From Lysobacter sp. HDW10 (GTDB lineage: Bacteria; Pseudomonadota; Gammaproteobacteria; Xanthomonadales; Xanthomonadaceae), in contig NZ_CP049864.1 of NCBI RefSeq assembly GCF_011300685.1, forward strand, positions 2,038,885-2,102,884: DNA of 64,000 bases. Direction: 5' to 3'. Made by a program: the position numbers and the translations under genes. Below the pieces are notes generated by a model. That model was not told where the DNA came from. It did no database searches and saw only the letters and a list, made by a program, of their open reading frames with translations. Of the stretch, positions 1 through 8,351 are shown piece by piece; the first letter of the stretch is position 1; every line of letters begins with the position of its first letter.

Positions 1-486
1 ACTGCGGAGGCAATTGCCAAGCAGTTAGGCATCGATGAAGTCATTGCCGAAGTACTGCCGGACGGCAAAGTCAGTGCCGTTCGCCGCTTGCGCAAGGCAC
101 ACGGCGTTGTGGCATTTATCGGTGATGGCATCAACGATGCGCCAGCACTCGCTGAAGCGGATATCGGCATCGCTGTCGGCAGCGGCACCGACATCGCCAT
201 GGAATCTGCAGACGTTGTCTTGATGTCTGGCAACTTGCACACGGTGCCTACTGCCATTGCCCTATCGAAGGCCACGTTGAAAAACATTCGTCAGAACTTG
301 TTCTGGGCATTTGGATACAACGTTGCGTTGATTCCGATTGCGGCCGGCGTCTTGTACCCGTTCAACGGTGTCTTGCTGTCGCCGGTCTTTGCCGCGGGCG
401 CCATGGCGCTGTCGAGTGTCTTCGTGTTGGGCAACGCTTTGCGCCTTCGTCGATTCCAACCCGAAGTGATGCAGGTGATTGAATGA
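1..486 (+). CDS. copA: Cu+-exporting P-type ATPase, C-terminal fragment
   Basis: The open frame runs into the window from its left edge, so only about 161 C-terminal residues are present. The P-type ATPase hinge motif [10 protein letters not shown] is read near residue 42 of the fragment. Two hydrophobic segments follow. The first carries FGYNVALIP (Tyr-Asn of TM7) and the last carries [15 protein letters not shown], the MxxSS copper-ligand pattern of TM8 in P1B-1 pumps, which argues for Cu+/Ag+ rather than Zn2+. Family knowledge: the protein pumps cytosolic Cu+ across the inner membrane using ATP. The stop codon overlaps the cueR start by four bases (ATGA), so the sensor is probably co-transcribed with the pump. 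The N-terminal metal-binding domains and the DKTGT phosphorylation site lie outside the window. Confidence 0.92.
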   Translation, partial: TAEAIAKQLGIDEVIAEVLPDGKVSAVRRLRKAHGVVAFIGDGINDAPALAEADIGIAVGSGTDIAMESADVVLMSGNLHTVPTAIALSKATLKNIRQNLFWAFGYNVALIPIAAGVLYPFNGVLLSPVFAAGAMALSSVFVLGNALRLRRFQPEVMQVIE

Positions 487-875
487 ACATTGGTGAAGCA
501 TCCAAAGCCACCGGCGTGTCAGCCAAGATGATTCGTTACTACGAGCAGATCGGTTTGATTCCGAAGGCAGACCGCACATTTTCGGGCTATCGCGCTTACG
601 GGCCGTCCGACATTCACAGACTTCACTTCATTCGACGCGCACGCGATCTCGGATTCTCCGTCGCCGAGATCACGACATTGCTCGAACTGTGGCATGACAC
701 CGATAGGCAAAGCGCAGACGTCAAACGTTTAGCGCAAGCGCACATTGAAGATTTGGAAAGTCGGATGCAACAGATGCAGCAAATGACGGATACATTGCGC
801 AACCTGGTCAAGTGTTGCGCCGGTGATAGTCGCCCGGACTGCCCCATCTTGGAGGGGCTTCAACACAGCCAGTGA
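483..875 (+). CDS. cueR: CueR-type MerR regulator, copper-responsive
   Basis: This 130-residue protein has a MerR winged helix-turn-helix at the N terminus ([20 protein letters not shown]), a long dimerisation helix at about 78-108 and a C-terminal metal loop with Cys112 and Cys120 ([12 protein letters not shown]). Ser77 in QSADVK is the residue that marks monovalent-metal sensors of the CueR group; Zn sensors have Cys there. CueR is known to bind promoters with an unusually long spacer and to activate copA when Cu+ is bound. Here it overlaps copA by four bases in the same orientation, implying one transcript and a self-amplifying copper response. The target promoter would lie upstream of copA and outside the window. 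Confidence 0.9.
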   Translation: MNIGEASKATGVSAKMIRYYEQIGLIPKADRTFSGYRAYGPSDIHRLHFIRRARDLGFSVAEITTLLELWHDTDRQSADVKRLAQAHIEDLESRMQQMQQMTDTLRNLVKCCAGDSRPDCPILEGLQHSQ

Positions 876-883
876 ATCAGTGG

Positions 884-970
884 TGGTGCTCGGAGTGGGA
901 ATCGAACCCACATTCCCTTGCGGGAGACGGATTTTAAGTCCGTTGCGTCTACCAATTTCGCCATCCGAGC
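884..970 (-). tRNA. tRNA-Leu (anticodon UAA)
   Basis: The reverse strand folds as an 87-nt class II tRNA. It starts GCTCGGATGG, has the D-arm GAAATTGGTAGACGC, an anticodon stem ACGGA/TCCGT around loop CTTAAAA (anticodon TAA), a long variable arm, the T-loop GTTCGATTC and an encoded CCA at 884-886. It is the last tRNA of the Gly-Cys-Leu cluster. Confidence 0.96.
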
Positions 971-1013
971 CCGCGTTGATTTTCTCACACTGAACGGCTT
1001 GACTCACAGCCAT

Positions 1014-1035
1014 TAAAAAACCCGGCTAAGCCGGG
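1014..1035 (-). terminator. Intrinsic terminator between tRNA-Cys and tRNA-Leu
   Basis: Reading the reverse strand, a CCCGGC/GCCGGG stem (1021-1026 with 1030-1035) around a 3-nt loop is followed by six T (1020-1015). It lies downstream of tRNA-Cys and upstream of tRNA-Leu, so tRNA-Leu needs readthrough or its own promoter. Confidence 0.8.
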
Positions 1036-1055
1036 CTTTGAAATCCATCTTGCGA

Positions 1056-1129
1056 TGGAGGCCGAGGTCGGAATCGAACCGGCGTACACGGATTTGCAAT
1101 CCGCTGCATAACCACTCTGCCACCCGGCC
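1056..1129 (-). tRNA. tRNA-Cys (anticodon GCA)
   Basis: The reverse strand reads GGCCGGGTGGCAGAGTGG at the 5' end, with anticodon loop TTGCAAA (anticodon GCA), T-loop GTTCGATTC and an encoded 3' TCCA. It is 74 nt and the acceptor stem pairs throughout with one G-U. It lies 44 nt downstream of tRNA-Gly. Confidence 0.96.
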
Positions 1130-1138
1130 GGTGACTGG

Positions 1139-1168
1139 AAAAAGAAACCCCGGCAGTGCCGGGGTTTC
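1139..1168 (-). terminator. Intrinsic terminator between tRNA-Gly and tRNA-Cys
   Basis: A perfect 11-bp stem (1144-1154 with 1158-1168, GAAACCCCGGC and its complement) with a 3-nt loop is followed on the reverse strand by TTTTT (1143-1139). It fills almost the whole gap between tRNA-Gly and tRNA-Cys. Confidence 0.85.
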
Positions 1169-1173
1169 GAATT

Positions 1174-1249
<76 letters not shown>

Positions 1250-1261
1250 ATTGAGTGGGCT

Positions 1262-1289
1262 ATTTTAGCCACTGAAACGAACTTGTCAA
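1262..1289 (-). promoter_or_regulatory. Sigma-70 promoter of the tRNA cluster
   Basis: The reverse strand has a consensus -35 TTGACA (1289-1284), a 16-bp spacer and a -10 TAAAAT (1267-1262), ending 12 bases before the tRNA-Gly 5' end. The TGA stop of pgsA (1288-1286) lies inside the -35 box. Confidence 0.8.
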
Positions 1290-1861
1290 CTATTTGGATT
1301 GCCTTCGCCGCGCGTAAGCGTCGGCCATGCCGCCGCGAGATAGGCCAATCCTGACCACAAGGTCAACAAAGCCGCAATCGCAAGTAAATAGTCCGAAATT
1401 CTGAAGACAGGAATACCGAGGAAATTGTCTTCATACAGCAGGCCAGTTAAGGCCACCATTTGCGCAACGGTTTTGAATTTCCCGATGGCTGCGACTTTGA
1501 CTTTCCCGCGCTCACCCACTTCGGCCATCCATTCGCGCAACGCAGACACGGCAATCTCGCGGCCAATAATGACGGCCGCCCACATCGCCATCCAGATGGT
1601 GGGATGCTTTTGCACAATGATCAGCAAGACCACGGCCACCATGAGTTTGTCGGCGACCGGATCAAGAAATGCACCAAACGCCGAATACTGGTGGTAGCGA
1701 CGTGCGATCCATCCATCTAACCAGTCGGTGATCGACGCCAAGGCAAAGAGCGCGGCGGCGGCGATGTTGGCCCACTTATACGGAAGATAGAAACACACCA
1801 CCAAGACCGGGATCATGACGATACGCGCAATCGTCAACATGGTGGGAATTGTGATTCTCAT
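1286..1861 (-). CDS. pgsA: CDP-diacylglycerol-glycerol-3-phosphate 3-phosphatidyltransferase
   Basis: The 191-residue inner-membrane protein carries the complete CDP-alcohol phosphotransferase motif: Asp46, Asp49-Gly50, Ala53-Arg54, Gly63, Asp67 and Asp71. By family knowledge it makes phosphatidylglycerol phosphate, the committed step to phosphatidylglycerol and cardiolipin. Four or more hydrophobic segments are visible. Its start ATG overlaps the uvrC stop (ATGA), the classical uvrC-pgsA pairing of gammaproteobacteria. Its stop codon sits in the -35 box of the following tRNA promoter. Length matches the family. Confidence 0.95.
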   Translation of the reverse strand: MRITIPTMLTIARIVMIPVLVVCFYLPYKWANIAAAALFALASITDWLDGWIARRYHQYSAFGAFLDPVADKLMVAVVLLIIVQKHPTIWMAMWAAVIIGREIAVSALREWMAEVGERGKVKVAAIGKFKTVAQMVALTGLLYEDNFLGIPVFRISDYLLAIAALLTLWSGLAYLAAAWPTLTRGEGNPNS

Positions 1862-3747
1862 CCTTGCGTTCCGTCTGGGTCCATGGCCTCAATGCCATGG
1901 AGACCAGCATAAATCCTTTCGGCCAAGGCTTCACTGATTCCTTCCACCTTTGCGATGTCGAGCACGGATGCGGACTTCAATCCGCCCAATCCGCCGAAAT
2001 ATTTCAGCAATGCAGCGCGTTTTCGCGGCCCAATGCCTTCGATTTCTTCCAGTTTGCTCGACGTGCGTGCTTTTTGTCGTTTGCCTCGATGGCCTGTGAT
2101 TGCAAATCGATGCGCTTCATCGCGCACTTGCTGGATGTACTGCAGCGCGGGGGAAAACGCACCCGGCTGCACTTCCCGCCCGTCGTCCAAGATCAAGGTT
2201 TCGTGCCCTGCCTTGCGTGCTTCACCTTTCGCGACACCGACGAGCACCACGCCTTCGACGCCGAGTTCACGCATCACGTCACGCGCTTGTTTGAGCTGTC
2301 CTTCCCCGCCATCAATCAAGAGCACATCTGGCAAGCGCGGTCCTTCTGATGCTTCTGCGACGCGCTCAGCTTCGGTTTCTTGCAAGGTGTCCTTGGGACG
2401 GAAACGACGCGACAAGGCTTGGTGCATGGCGGCATAGTCATCACCTGGTGTAATGCCGGTGATGTTGTAGCGGCGATATTGGTCGCGCACTGCGCCTTTC
2501 TCGTCAAACACCACACATGACGCCACCGTCGCCTCGCCTTGCGTGTGGCTGATATCGAAACATTCCACGCGCTTGGGTGTTGCTGTGAGGCCCAAGAGCT
2601 CAACCAACGACGCCACACGTGCAGCCTGCGCACCTTGGCTTGCGTTTTCTGTGTTGACGGCGGTGGCGACATTTCGACGCGCCATATCGAGCAGCACGGC
2701 GCGTCTTCCGCGCACTTGCGTCCGCACTTGAACCGCGCGCCCAGAAGCCTCCGTCAGCGCAGCCTGCAGAATCTCGCGATCGTCGAAGTCTCGGTCCACC
2801 ACGATTTCGCGCGGCGGCGCGTGTTCGAAGTAGTACTGCGACAAAAACGCACCCAAGGCATCGGACACATCGGAATGTCCATTGAGCTTCGGAAAGAATG
2901 TGCGCGTGCCTAGATTGCGACCGTCGCGCACCGAGAGCAAGACGACGCACGCGGTGCCGCCGAGAATGCTTGCGGCGAGCACATCCAAATCCCCTTCCGG
3001 ATTCTCAACACTCTCACGCGCTTGGAGCTTACGAATACTGCCGATCAAGTCGCGAAGTTGAACCGCGCGCTCGAATTCCAAAGCTTCACTCGCTTCATGC
3101 ATCTGCGTCGTGAGTTCTTGTGTCAGTGCATCACTTCGACCCGACAGAAAGTATTCGGCCCGACGTACGTCTTCGGCATAGTCTTGCTCTGAAATCAAAC
3201 CGACACAGGGCGCAGTGCAGCGACCGATCTGATACTGCAAACAGGGACGGCTGCGATTCTTGAAGACGCTGTCCTCGCAATTGCGAAGCTTGAACAAGCG
3301 ATGCATCAGATTCAATGTGTCGCGCACCGCAAGCACGCTCGGGTAAGGCCCATAGAACCGCCCTTTGCCCGCGCGCGTGCCGCGATGCGACTTGATGCGC
3401 GGCCACGCACCTGCGGTCACCAACACATAGGGATAGCTCTTATCGTCACGCAGCAGAATGTTGTAGCGCGGCTTGTGCGCTTTGATCAGTTCGTTCTCAA
3501 CGAGCAAGGCTTCGCTTGCAGAACGCGTCACCGTCACTTCCATGCGCTGGATCTGCGAGACCATCAGCGCAATGCGACCGTTGTGCGCCTTTGAGAAATA
3601 GCTTGAAACGCGTTTCTTGAGTGAAGCGGCTTTGCCGACATACAGCAATTGATCGTCCGCACCGTACATGCGGTAGACGCCAGGCGCATTGGTCAGATGT
3701 TTGACGAACGCCTTACCGTCGAAGGGCACGGGCGGTTGCTCAGTCAT
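1858..3747 (-). CDS. uvrC: Excinuclease ABC subunit C
   Basis: This 629-residue protein matches UvrC over its full length. It has an N-terminal GIY-YIG nuclease domain (GVYRMY and LLYVGKA near residues 23-38), a UVR helical segment near 205-240 (SEALEFERAVQLRDLI), the RNase H-like 5' nuclease domain (VECFDISHTQGE, LLIDGG) and C-terminal helix-hairpin-helix motifs (IEGIGPRKRAALLKYFGG). In nucleotide excision repair it makes the two incisions around a lesion handed over by UvrA/UvrB. It begins two bases after the kdsB stop and overlaps pgsA. Confidence 0.97.
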   Translation of the reverse strand: MTEQPPVPFDGKAFVKHLTNAPGVYRMYGADDQLLYVGKAASLKKRVSSYFSKAHNGRIALMVSQIQRMEVTVTRSASEALLVENELIKAHKPRYNILLRDDKSYPYVLVTAGAWPRIKSHRGTRAGKGRFYGPYPSVLAVRDTLNLMHRLFKLRNCEDSVFKNRSRPCLQYQIGRCTAPCVGLISEQDYAEDVRRAEYFLSGRSDALTQELTTQMHEASEALEFERAVQLRDLIGSIRKLQARESVENPEGDLDVLAASILGGTACVVLLSVRDGRNLGTRTFFPKLNGHSDVSDALGAFLSQYYFEHAPPREIVVDRDFDDREILQAALTEASGRAVQVRTQVRGRRAVLLDMARRNVATAVNTENASQGAQAARVASLVELLGLTATPKRVECFDISHTQGEATVASCVVFDEKGAVRDQYRRYNITGITPGDDYAAMHQALSRRFRPKDTLQETEAERVAEASEGPRLPDVLLIDGGEGQLKQARDVMRELGVEGVVLVGVAKGEARKAGHETLILDDGREVQPGAFSPALQYIQQVRDEAHRFAITGHRGKRQKARTSSKLEEIEGIGPRKRAALLKYFGGLGGLKSASVLDIAKVEGISEALAERIYAGLHGIEAMDPDGTQG

Positions 3748-3749
3748 GA

Positions 3750-4523
3750 TTACAGTCGATGCATCTTCTGGAAATGGACTTCTGCGCGTTGCAGGTCCGC
3801 TTCAGTATCCACGCCGGGTGGGAAGGCCACCGGTGTGCGTGTCACTGCGATCGCGTGCCCTGCCTGCAATACACGGAGTTGCTCCAAGGATTCGAGTTGC
3901 TCCAACCGCGAAGCGGGCATCGCCGCAAATCGATTTAAGAAATTGACGCGATACGCATAAACGCCGATATGTCGAAGCCATGCGTCTTGCGACAAGTCGA
4001 TCTGTTGCGTGTCGAACTGCCCGCGTTGCCAAGGAATGGGCGCCCGACTGAAATACATCGCCGCATCGGTGTCCGACGCGACCACCTTGACCACATTGGG
4101 ATCAAACACTTCAGCCTCATGCGTGATGGGCGTCGCGAGTGTCGCCATATCAAAGCCCGTGCGCGCCAAGAGTTCGGCCACTGCACGAATACCTTCAGGC
4201 GGCGCAAACGGCTCATCCCCTTGCACGTTGACGACGATCTCGTTGTCCGCCCAACCACTCAATGCGGCACATTCTGCCAAACGGTCCGTGCCACTTGCAT
4301 GATCGACACGCGTCATGACGGCTTTGAAGCCCGCCTCGGTCACTGCCGCATAAATGCGCGCGTCATCTACGGCGACCACGACCTCGCGCGCTCCGGCCTG
4401 GCTTGCTTGGTGCGCCACATGCACCACCATCGGGATACCGCCAATCAATCTCAGTGGTTTATCCGGGAGGCGGGTTGCCGCCATGCGTGCCGGAATCGCA
4501 ACAACGAATTCAATCTCGCTCAT
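3750..4523 (-). CDS. kdsB: 3-deoxy-manno-octulosonate cytidylyltransferase
   Basis: The 257-residue protein opens with the nucleotidyltransferase signature FVVAIPARMAATRLPDKPL and contains VNVQGDEPF near residue 97, both typical of CMP-KDO synthetase. It activates KDO with CTP for addition to lipid A in the cytosol. Its start overlaps the lpxK stop by four bases, placing it in one lipopolysaccharide operon with lpxK and msbA. KdsA, the enzyme that makes the KDO skeleton as its phosphate, is in the same window at 61435-62259. Confidence 0.96.
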   Translation of the reverse strand: MSEIEFVVAIPARMAATRLPDKPLRLIGGIPMVVHVAHQASQAGAREVVVAVDDARIYAAVTEAGFKAVMTRVDHASGTDRLAECAALSGWADNEIVVNVQGDEPFAPPEGIRAVAELLARTGFDMATLATPITHEAEVFDPNVVKVVASDTDAAMYFSRAPIPWQRGQFDTQQIDLSQDAWLRHIGVYAYRVNFLNRFAAMPASRLEQLESLEQLRVLQAGHAIAVTRTPVAFPPGVDTEADLQRAEVHFQKMHRL

Positions 4524-5542
4524 GGGGCGCTCTGCTTCAAGGACGCAAGCCGTGCATCGAGTGCGGACCAGAATGCGTCCGGCAGTTCGGCTTCCACCGC
4601 AATCTCATACCAATGATCACGCGCGAACGCTCGGCATTTGGCCGCATCCTTGCTCGTCATCAGAACGGGTAGATCACTCGAAAACTCGAAATCACTTTCG
4701 CTAAAAACATGATGATCCGGAAACGGGTGCGGAACAACTGCAATGTCGTGCCGCTTCAACATGTCAAAGAAGCGCTGGGGATGTCCGATACCTGCAACCG
4801 CATGGACGCGCTGCCCTTCGAAGGCCGCGAGCGTCGCGGTACGCGCACTGTTCATTGATTTGACCTGCGTGGGTCTCACAAACATCGCTTGAAAGTCTGT
4901 GCCGATTCTTTCTGCGGCAGCATCTGGCAATGCCCCCAAATTGACGACACGAAAGTCAAAGCGCGTGGCGCCAAGCGGCGACTCACGCAGCGGACCCGCA
5001 GGCAACAAGCGGCCATTGCCATAGCCGCGCATCGCATCGATCACTTCGATTTCGATATCGCGTGCCAAGCCATAGTGCTGAAGGCCGTCATCGCACACGA
5101 TGACATCGCAACCTGCCGCCACCAACGCGCGTGCAGCGGCAGCGCGACGTGCATCTGCACGAATGCGCACGCCTGTCGCTTGCGCGATCATCACCGGCTC
5201 ATCGCCGCCTACAAGCGCAGGCGTCGTCGCATCGACCCAGATCGCTTGCTTGGGATTTGATCGACCGTAACCGCGCGTCGCAAGACCCGGCGTGTAACCC
5301 GCGGCCTGCAAATGTTTGATCAGCGAAAGCACGAGCGGCGTCTTGCCCGTCCCTCCCACGGAAATATTGCCGACGATAATCACCGGCACGCCGGGATGAA
5401 AGGCCTTCTTCCACCCTTTTGCGTAGGCCCGCGCGCGAAGACCGCTGAGGGTGCGAAAGAGTGCCTCACCTGCGTGTGCCCAGAATGGCACCAAGACTTC
5501 AGCGTCGTACCACCAAGCAGGCGTCTGCCGTTTCGCGCTCAA
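4520..5542 (-). CDS. lpxK: Tetraacyldisaccharide 4'-kinase
   Basis: The 340-residue protein has the LpxK P-loop GNISVGGTGKTPLVL near residues 58-72, followed by the GYGR motif (LATRGYGR) and CDDGLQH near 150, which are family signatures. It phosphorylates the lipid A disaccharide at the 4' position on the cytosolic face of the inner membrane. It overlaps msbA upstream and kdsB downstream by four bases each, so the three are translationally coupled. Confidence 0.96.
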   Translation of the reverse strand: MSAKRQTPAWWYDAEVLVPFWAHAGEALFRTLSGLRARAYAKGWKKAFHPGVPVIIVGNISVGGTGKTPLVLSLIKHLQAAGYTPGLATRGYGRSNPKQAIWVDATTPALVGGDEPVMIAQATGVRIRADARRAAAARALVAAGCDVIVCDDGLQHYGLARDIEIEVIDAMRGYGNGRLLPAGPLRESPLGATRFDFRVVNLGALPDAAAERIGTDFQAMFVRPTQVKSMNSARTATLAAFEGQRVHAVAGIGHPQRFFDMLKRHDIAVVPHPFPDHHVFSESDFEFSSDLPVLMTSKDAAKCRAFARDHWYEIAVEAELPDAFWSALDARLASLKQSAP

Positions 5543-7287
5543 CGCAGCTTGCCTTCGCGGAACTGCATGCGATGCAAATGTGCGTACACACCATCGTTCG
5601 CAATCAATTCTGCATGTGTGCCTTGTTCGACAATTTCGCCCTCATCGAGCACCAATACTTGGTCTGCGTGTTCGACTGTCGAAAGGCGATGCGCAATCAC
5701 CAAGGTCGTGCGGTCCGGCATCAAGCGATCTAGCGCTTGTTGCACCAATCGCTCGGATTCGTTGTCGAGGGCTGCGGTGGCTTCGTCCAAGACCAAGATC
5801 GGCGCGTCCTTCAACATGGCGCGTGCAATCGCAATGCGCTGACGCTGACCCCCGGAAAGCTTGCTCCCACGTTCGCCGACATCAGACTGCGCGCCCTCGG
5901 GCATGCGATCCACGAACTCAGCGGCATTCGCATCACGAATCGCCGCCGCAATGCGCGCATCATCCGCATCGCCCATTTCGCCGTACGCGATGTTCTGCGC
6001 AATGCTGCCGTCAAACAAAGTTACCTGCTGACTCACCATCGCGACCTGTCGACGCAGATCGGCCAATGGATACTCAGAAATGGAATGTCCATCCAACAAA
6101 ATTTCACCCGAATCCACTTCATAAAAACGCGGAATCAGTTTCACCAAAGTGGACTTGCCACTGCCTGAACGACCGACGATCGCAGTCACCGTGCCCGGGC
6201 GCGCCGTAAAACTAATCGCGGTCAATGCGTCGCGTTGCTGCCCGTCATAACGCACGCCGACATTGCGGAACTCAAGCAAACCGCGTGAGCGCGCCAAGGG
6301 GCGCGTGCCCGTGTCTTTTTCTTCCGGTGCATCCAACACGGTGAAGACACGCGATGCAGAATCGATCCCGCGTTCGAGCATGCTTTGCACATTGGTCAGT
6401 TGCCGCAACAGCGGCACGATGCTGATCATTGCGGTCAACAGCGCAAAGAAATCACCGGCTGTCAGTCGGCCATTCAAGGCCTCATGCCCTGCAATGATGA
6501 GCATGACCGCCACACCGACCGCACCAAACACTTGCACAAACATCGACAACAGGCCATTGGTGACTTGCACCTTCAAAGCCAAGTTAACGTTGTGTTTCGT
6601 TTGCGTACCGTAGCGGTCCATCTCGGCCGCTTGTGCGCCGTAGGTTTTGACTTCTTGATGCGCGCGCAGTGCTTGATCGGCCGACTGCAAGAGGTCGGCA
6701 TTCGACTTCTGAATTTGTGTGTTCAATAAGCGGTAACGCTTGCCGACCTTGCCCATCGTCCAGCCCATCACGGGCGCCAGCACAAACAAGACCAACGACA
6801 CGCGCCAGCTCGTCCAGAACATCACGCTGACATAGGCAATGATCGACAGCACATTGCTGACGATGACCTTCAATGCGTCGACGGCCGCTTGCGCCACCAT
6901 TTCGGTATCGCCGCTCAAACGCGTGATCATGGTCGGCACGTTTTCACGATCAAACGCTTGGCCGGGCAAGTTCAAATACTTGCGCATCAAACGCATGCGC
7001 AAATCGCGCACCACGTTGCGACCGGAGCGCACGATGGCATAGTCACCGATCAAGCCACCTAGCCCGCGAATGAATAAGAACGCCACCAAAGACGCGGGCA
7101 CCCAATAGCTAAACACGCGGTTGACCAACATTTCGTCGATCATCGGCTTGGTCAAGCGCAAGATGCCCGCACCGGCGGCCGCTTCAACGGCCATGCCGAA
7201 GAAGCCCAAGAAGATCCACAGCCGATACGGCTTGGCGAACGCCAAAAGCCGCTTGTAGATCTCCCAGGATTTGCCTGTCTCGACCAT
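5539..7287 (-). CDS. msbA: Lipid A export ABC transporter MsbA
   Basis: This 582-residue half-transporter has about six hydrophobic segments in the first 310 residues and a nucleotide-binding domain after about 340: Walker A GRSGSGKST, signature LSGGQRQRIAIARAML, Walker B ILVLDEATAALD and the H-loop IAHRLST. Context with lpxK and kdsB identifies it as the lipid A-core flippase of the inner membrane rather than a drug exporter. Its start overlaps the exbD stop by one base (TGATG). Confidence 0.95.
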   Translation of the reverse strand: MVETGKSWEIYKRLLAFAKPYRLWIFLGFFGMAVEAAAGAGILRLTKPMIDEMLVNRVFSYWVPASLVAFLFIRGLGGLIGDYAIVRSGRNVVRDLRMRLMRKYLNLPGQAFDRENVPTMITRLSGDTEMVAQAAVDALKVIVSNVLSIIAYVSVMFWTSWRVSLVLFVLAPVMGWTMGKVGKRYRLLNTQIQKSNADLLQSADQALRAHQEVKTYGAQAAEMDRYGTQTKHNVNLALKVQVTNGLLSMFVQVFGAVGVAVMLIIAGHEALNGRLTAGDFFALLTAMISIVPLLRQLTNVQSMLERGIDSASRVFTVLDAPEEKDTGTRPLARSRGLLEFRNVGVRYDGQQRDALTAISFTARPGTVTAIVGRSGSGKSTLVKLIPRFYEVDSGEILLDGHSISEYPLADLRRQVAMVSQQVTLFDGSIAQNIAYGEMGDADDARIAAAIRDANAAEFVDRMPEGAQSDVGERGSKLSGGQRQRIAIARAMLKDAPILVLDEATAALDNESERLVQQALDRLMPDRTTLVIAHRLSTVEHADQVLVLDEGEIVEQGTHAELIANDGVYAHLHRMQFREGKLR

Positions 7288-7733
7288 CAGCCGCCGCTCG
7301 CTTTGACGTCCTTTTCAGGCGTCGGAGGTGCCGTTGCGATCATGATCTTGGTAAAGCCCAATTGCCCTAACGCTTCATAGGCCGTCACCACCGACTGGTG
7401 TTGTGACCGACCGTCTGCACGCAGCAACACTGTGCGTGAGCGGTCTGTGCCCGCGACGTCGGTGATCGTCTGTTTCAAAGAATCAAGATCGCGCTTGAGG
7501 ACTTCGCGGTCTTCAAAGAAATAGCGGCCGTCCTGACTCACGAGCAGCGTCAACGGTTTTGCCATATCCGGTGTTGCGATGCCGTCAGCCTTCGGCAACT
7601 GCAAGCGCAGTACCGCACGCGAATCAAATGTCGTGGTCACCACAAAGAAAATGATGAGACACAGAATGACATCGATCAGCGGCACTAGATCAAGGTTGGG
7701 CTCGTCGTCTGAATGTGTTTTGCCAAACTTCAT
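7287..7733 (-). CDS. exbD: ExbD/TolR-family biopolymer transport protein
   Basis: The 148-residue protein has a short cytosolic N terminus, one transmembrane helix with the conserved Asp (PLIDVILCLIIFFVV, Asp at about 21) and a periplasmic domain. With ExbB it would form the proton channel that energises a TonB or Tol-like system. It lies seven bases after exbB. No tonB is present here, and this exbBD pair between comEC and msbA is a conserved Xanthomonadaceae arrangement (from knowledge), so its partner is not shown by the sequence. Confidence 0.9.
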   Translation of the reverse strand: MKFGKTHSDDEPNLDLVPLIDVILCLIIFFVVTTTFDSRAVLRLQLPKADGIATPDMAKPLTLLVSQDGRYFFEDREVLKRDLDSLKQTITDVAGTDRSRTVLLRADGRSQHQSVVTAYEALGQLGFTKIMIATAPPTPEKDVKASGG

Positions 7734-7740
7734 AGGTCGC

Positions 7741-8349
7741 TCAGTGCGCGTCCTTGTTCAGTGCATCATCGAGGGCCATCGCGTCGTGTTCCATATCGAT
7801 CATGTAGCCCGCAATGCGTGCGCGCAACGTGCGGTGCATGATCAAGGCTGGAATCGCAACGATCATGCCGGTCGCCGTACACACCAAGGCCTTACCGATA
7901 CCGCCCGCCAATTGGTTCACATCGCCCATGCCGTGATCGAGGATGCCCAAAAACATTTGGATCATGCCGACGACGGTTCCGAACAGACCGAGCAGTGGAC
8001 CGACTGAAGCAATGGTCCCAAGTGCCGGCAGAAATTTCTCCAAACGATGCACGATGTGGCGACCGACGTCTTCAATACGTTCGCTGCGCTGCAAATGGTG
8101 CTTGCCCCGCACTTCGACAACGGCGGCTAGAAGCGCGCCCAAGGGCGAGTTGGCTTCAAGTGCAGAGAGGTGACCGGCTTCGATCTTGCCTTTCATCGCC
8201 CATTGCGTCACTTCAGTCGCTAGGCCTACGGGCATCACGGTTGACTTTCGCAAAGCCCAGAAGCGCTCAATGACGATGGACAAGGCTGCTAAAGACAGCA
8301 GCAACAACGGAATCATTGGCCAGCCGCCGGCCTTTACAAGTTCAAGCAC
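7741..8349 (-). CDS. exbB: MotA/TolQ/ExbB-family proton channel protein
   Basis: The protein has three hydrophobic segments and the family core GTIASVGPLLGLFGTVVGMI near its middle. I chose the GTG at 8349, giving 202 residues starting VLELVKAGGWPMIPLLLL, because GAGG lies six bases upstream and the family normally starts just before the first helix. The frame stays open to 8442, but that would overlap comEC by 91 bases and add a non-conserved leader. It pairs with exbD downstream. Confidence 0.9.
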   Translation of the reverse strand: MLELVKAGGWPMIPLLLLSLAALSIVIERFWALRKSTVMPVGLATEVTQWAMKGKIEAGHLSALEANSPLGALLAAVVEVRGKHHLQRSERIEDVGRHIVHRLEKFLPALGTIASVGPLLGLFGTVVGMIQMFLGILDHGMGDVNQLAGGIGKALVCTATGMIVAIPALIMHRTLRARIAGYMIDMEHDAMALDDALNKDAH

Positions 8350-8351
8350 GT

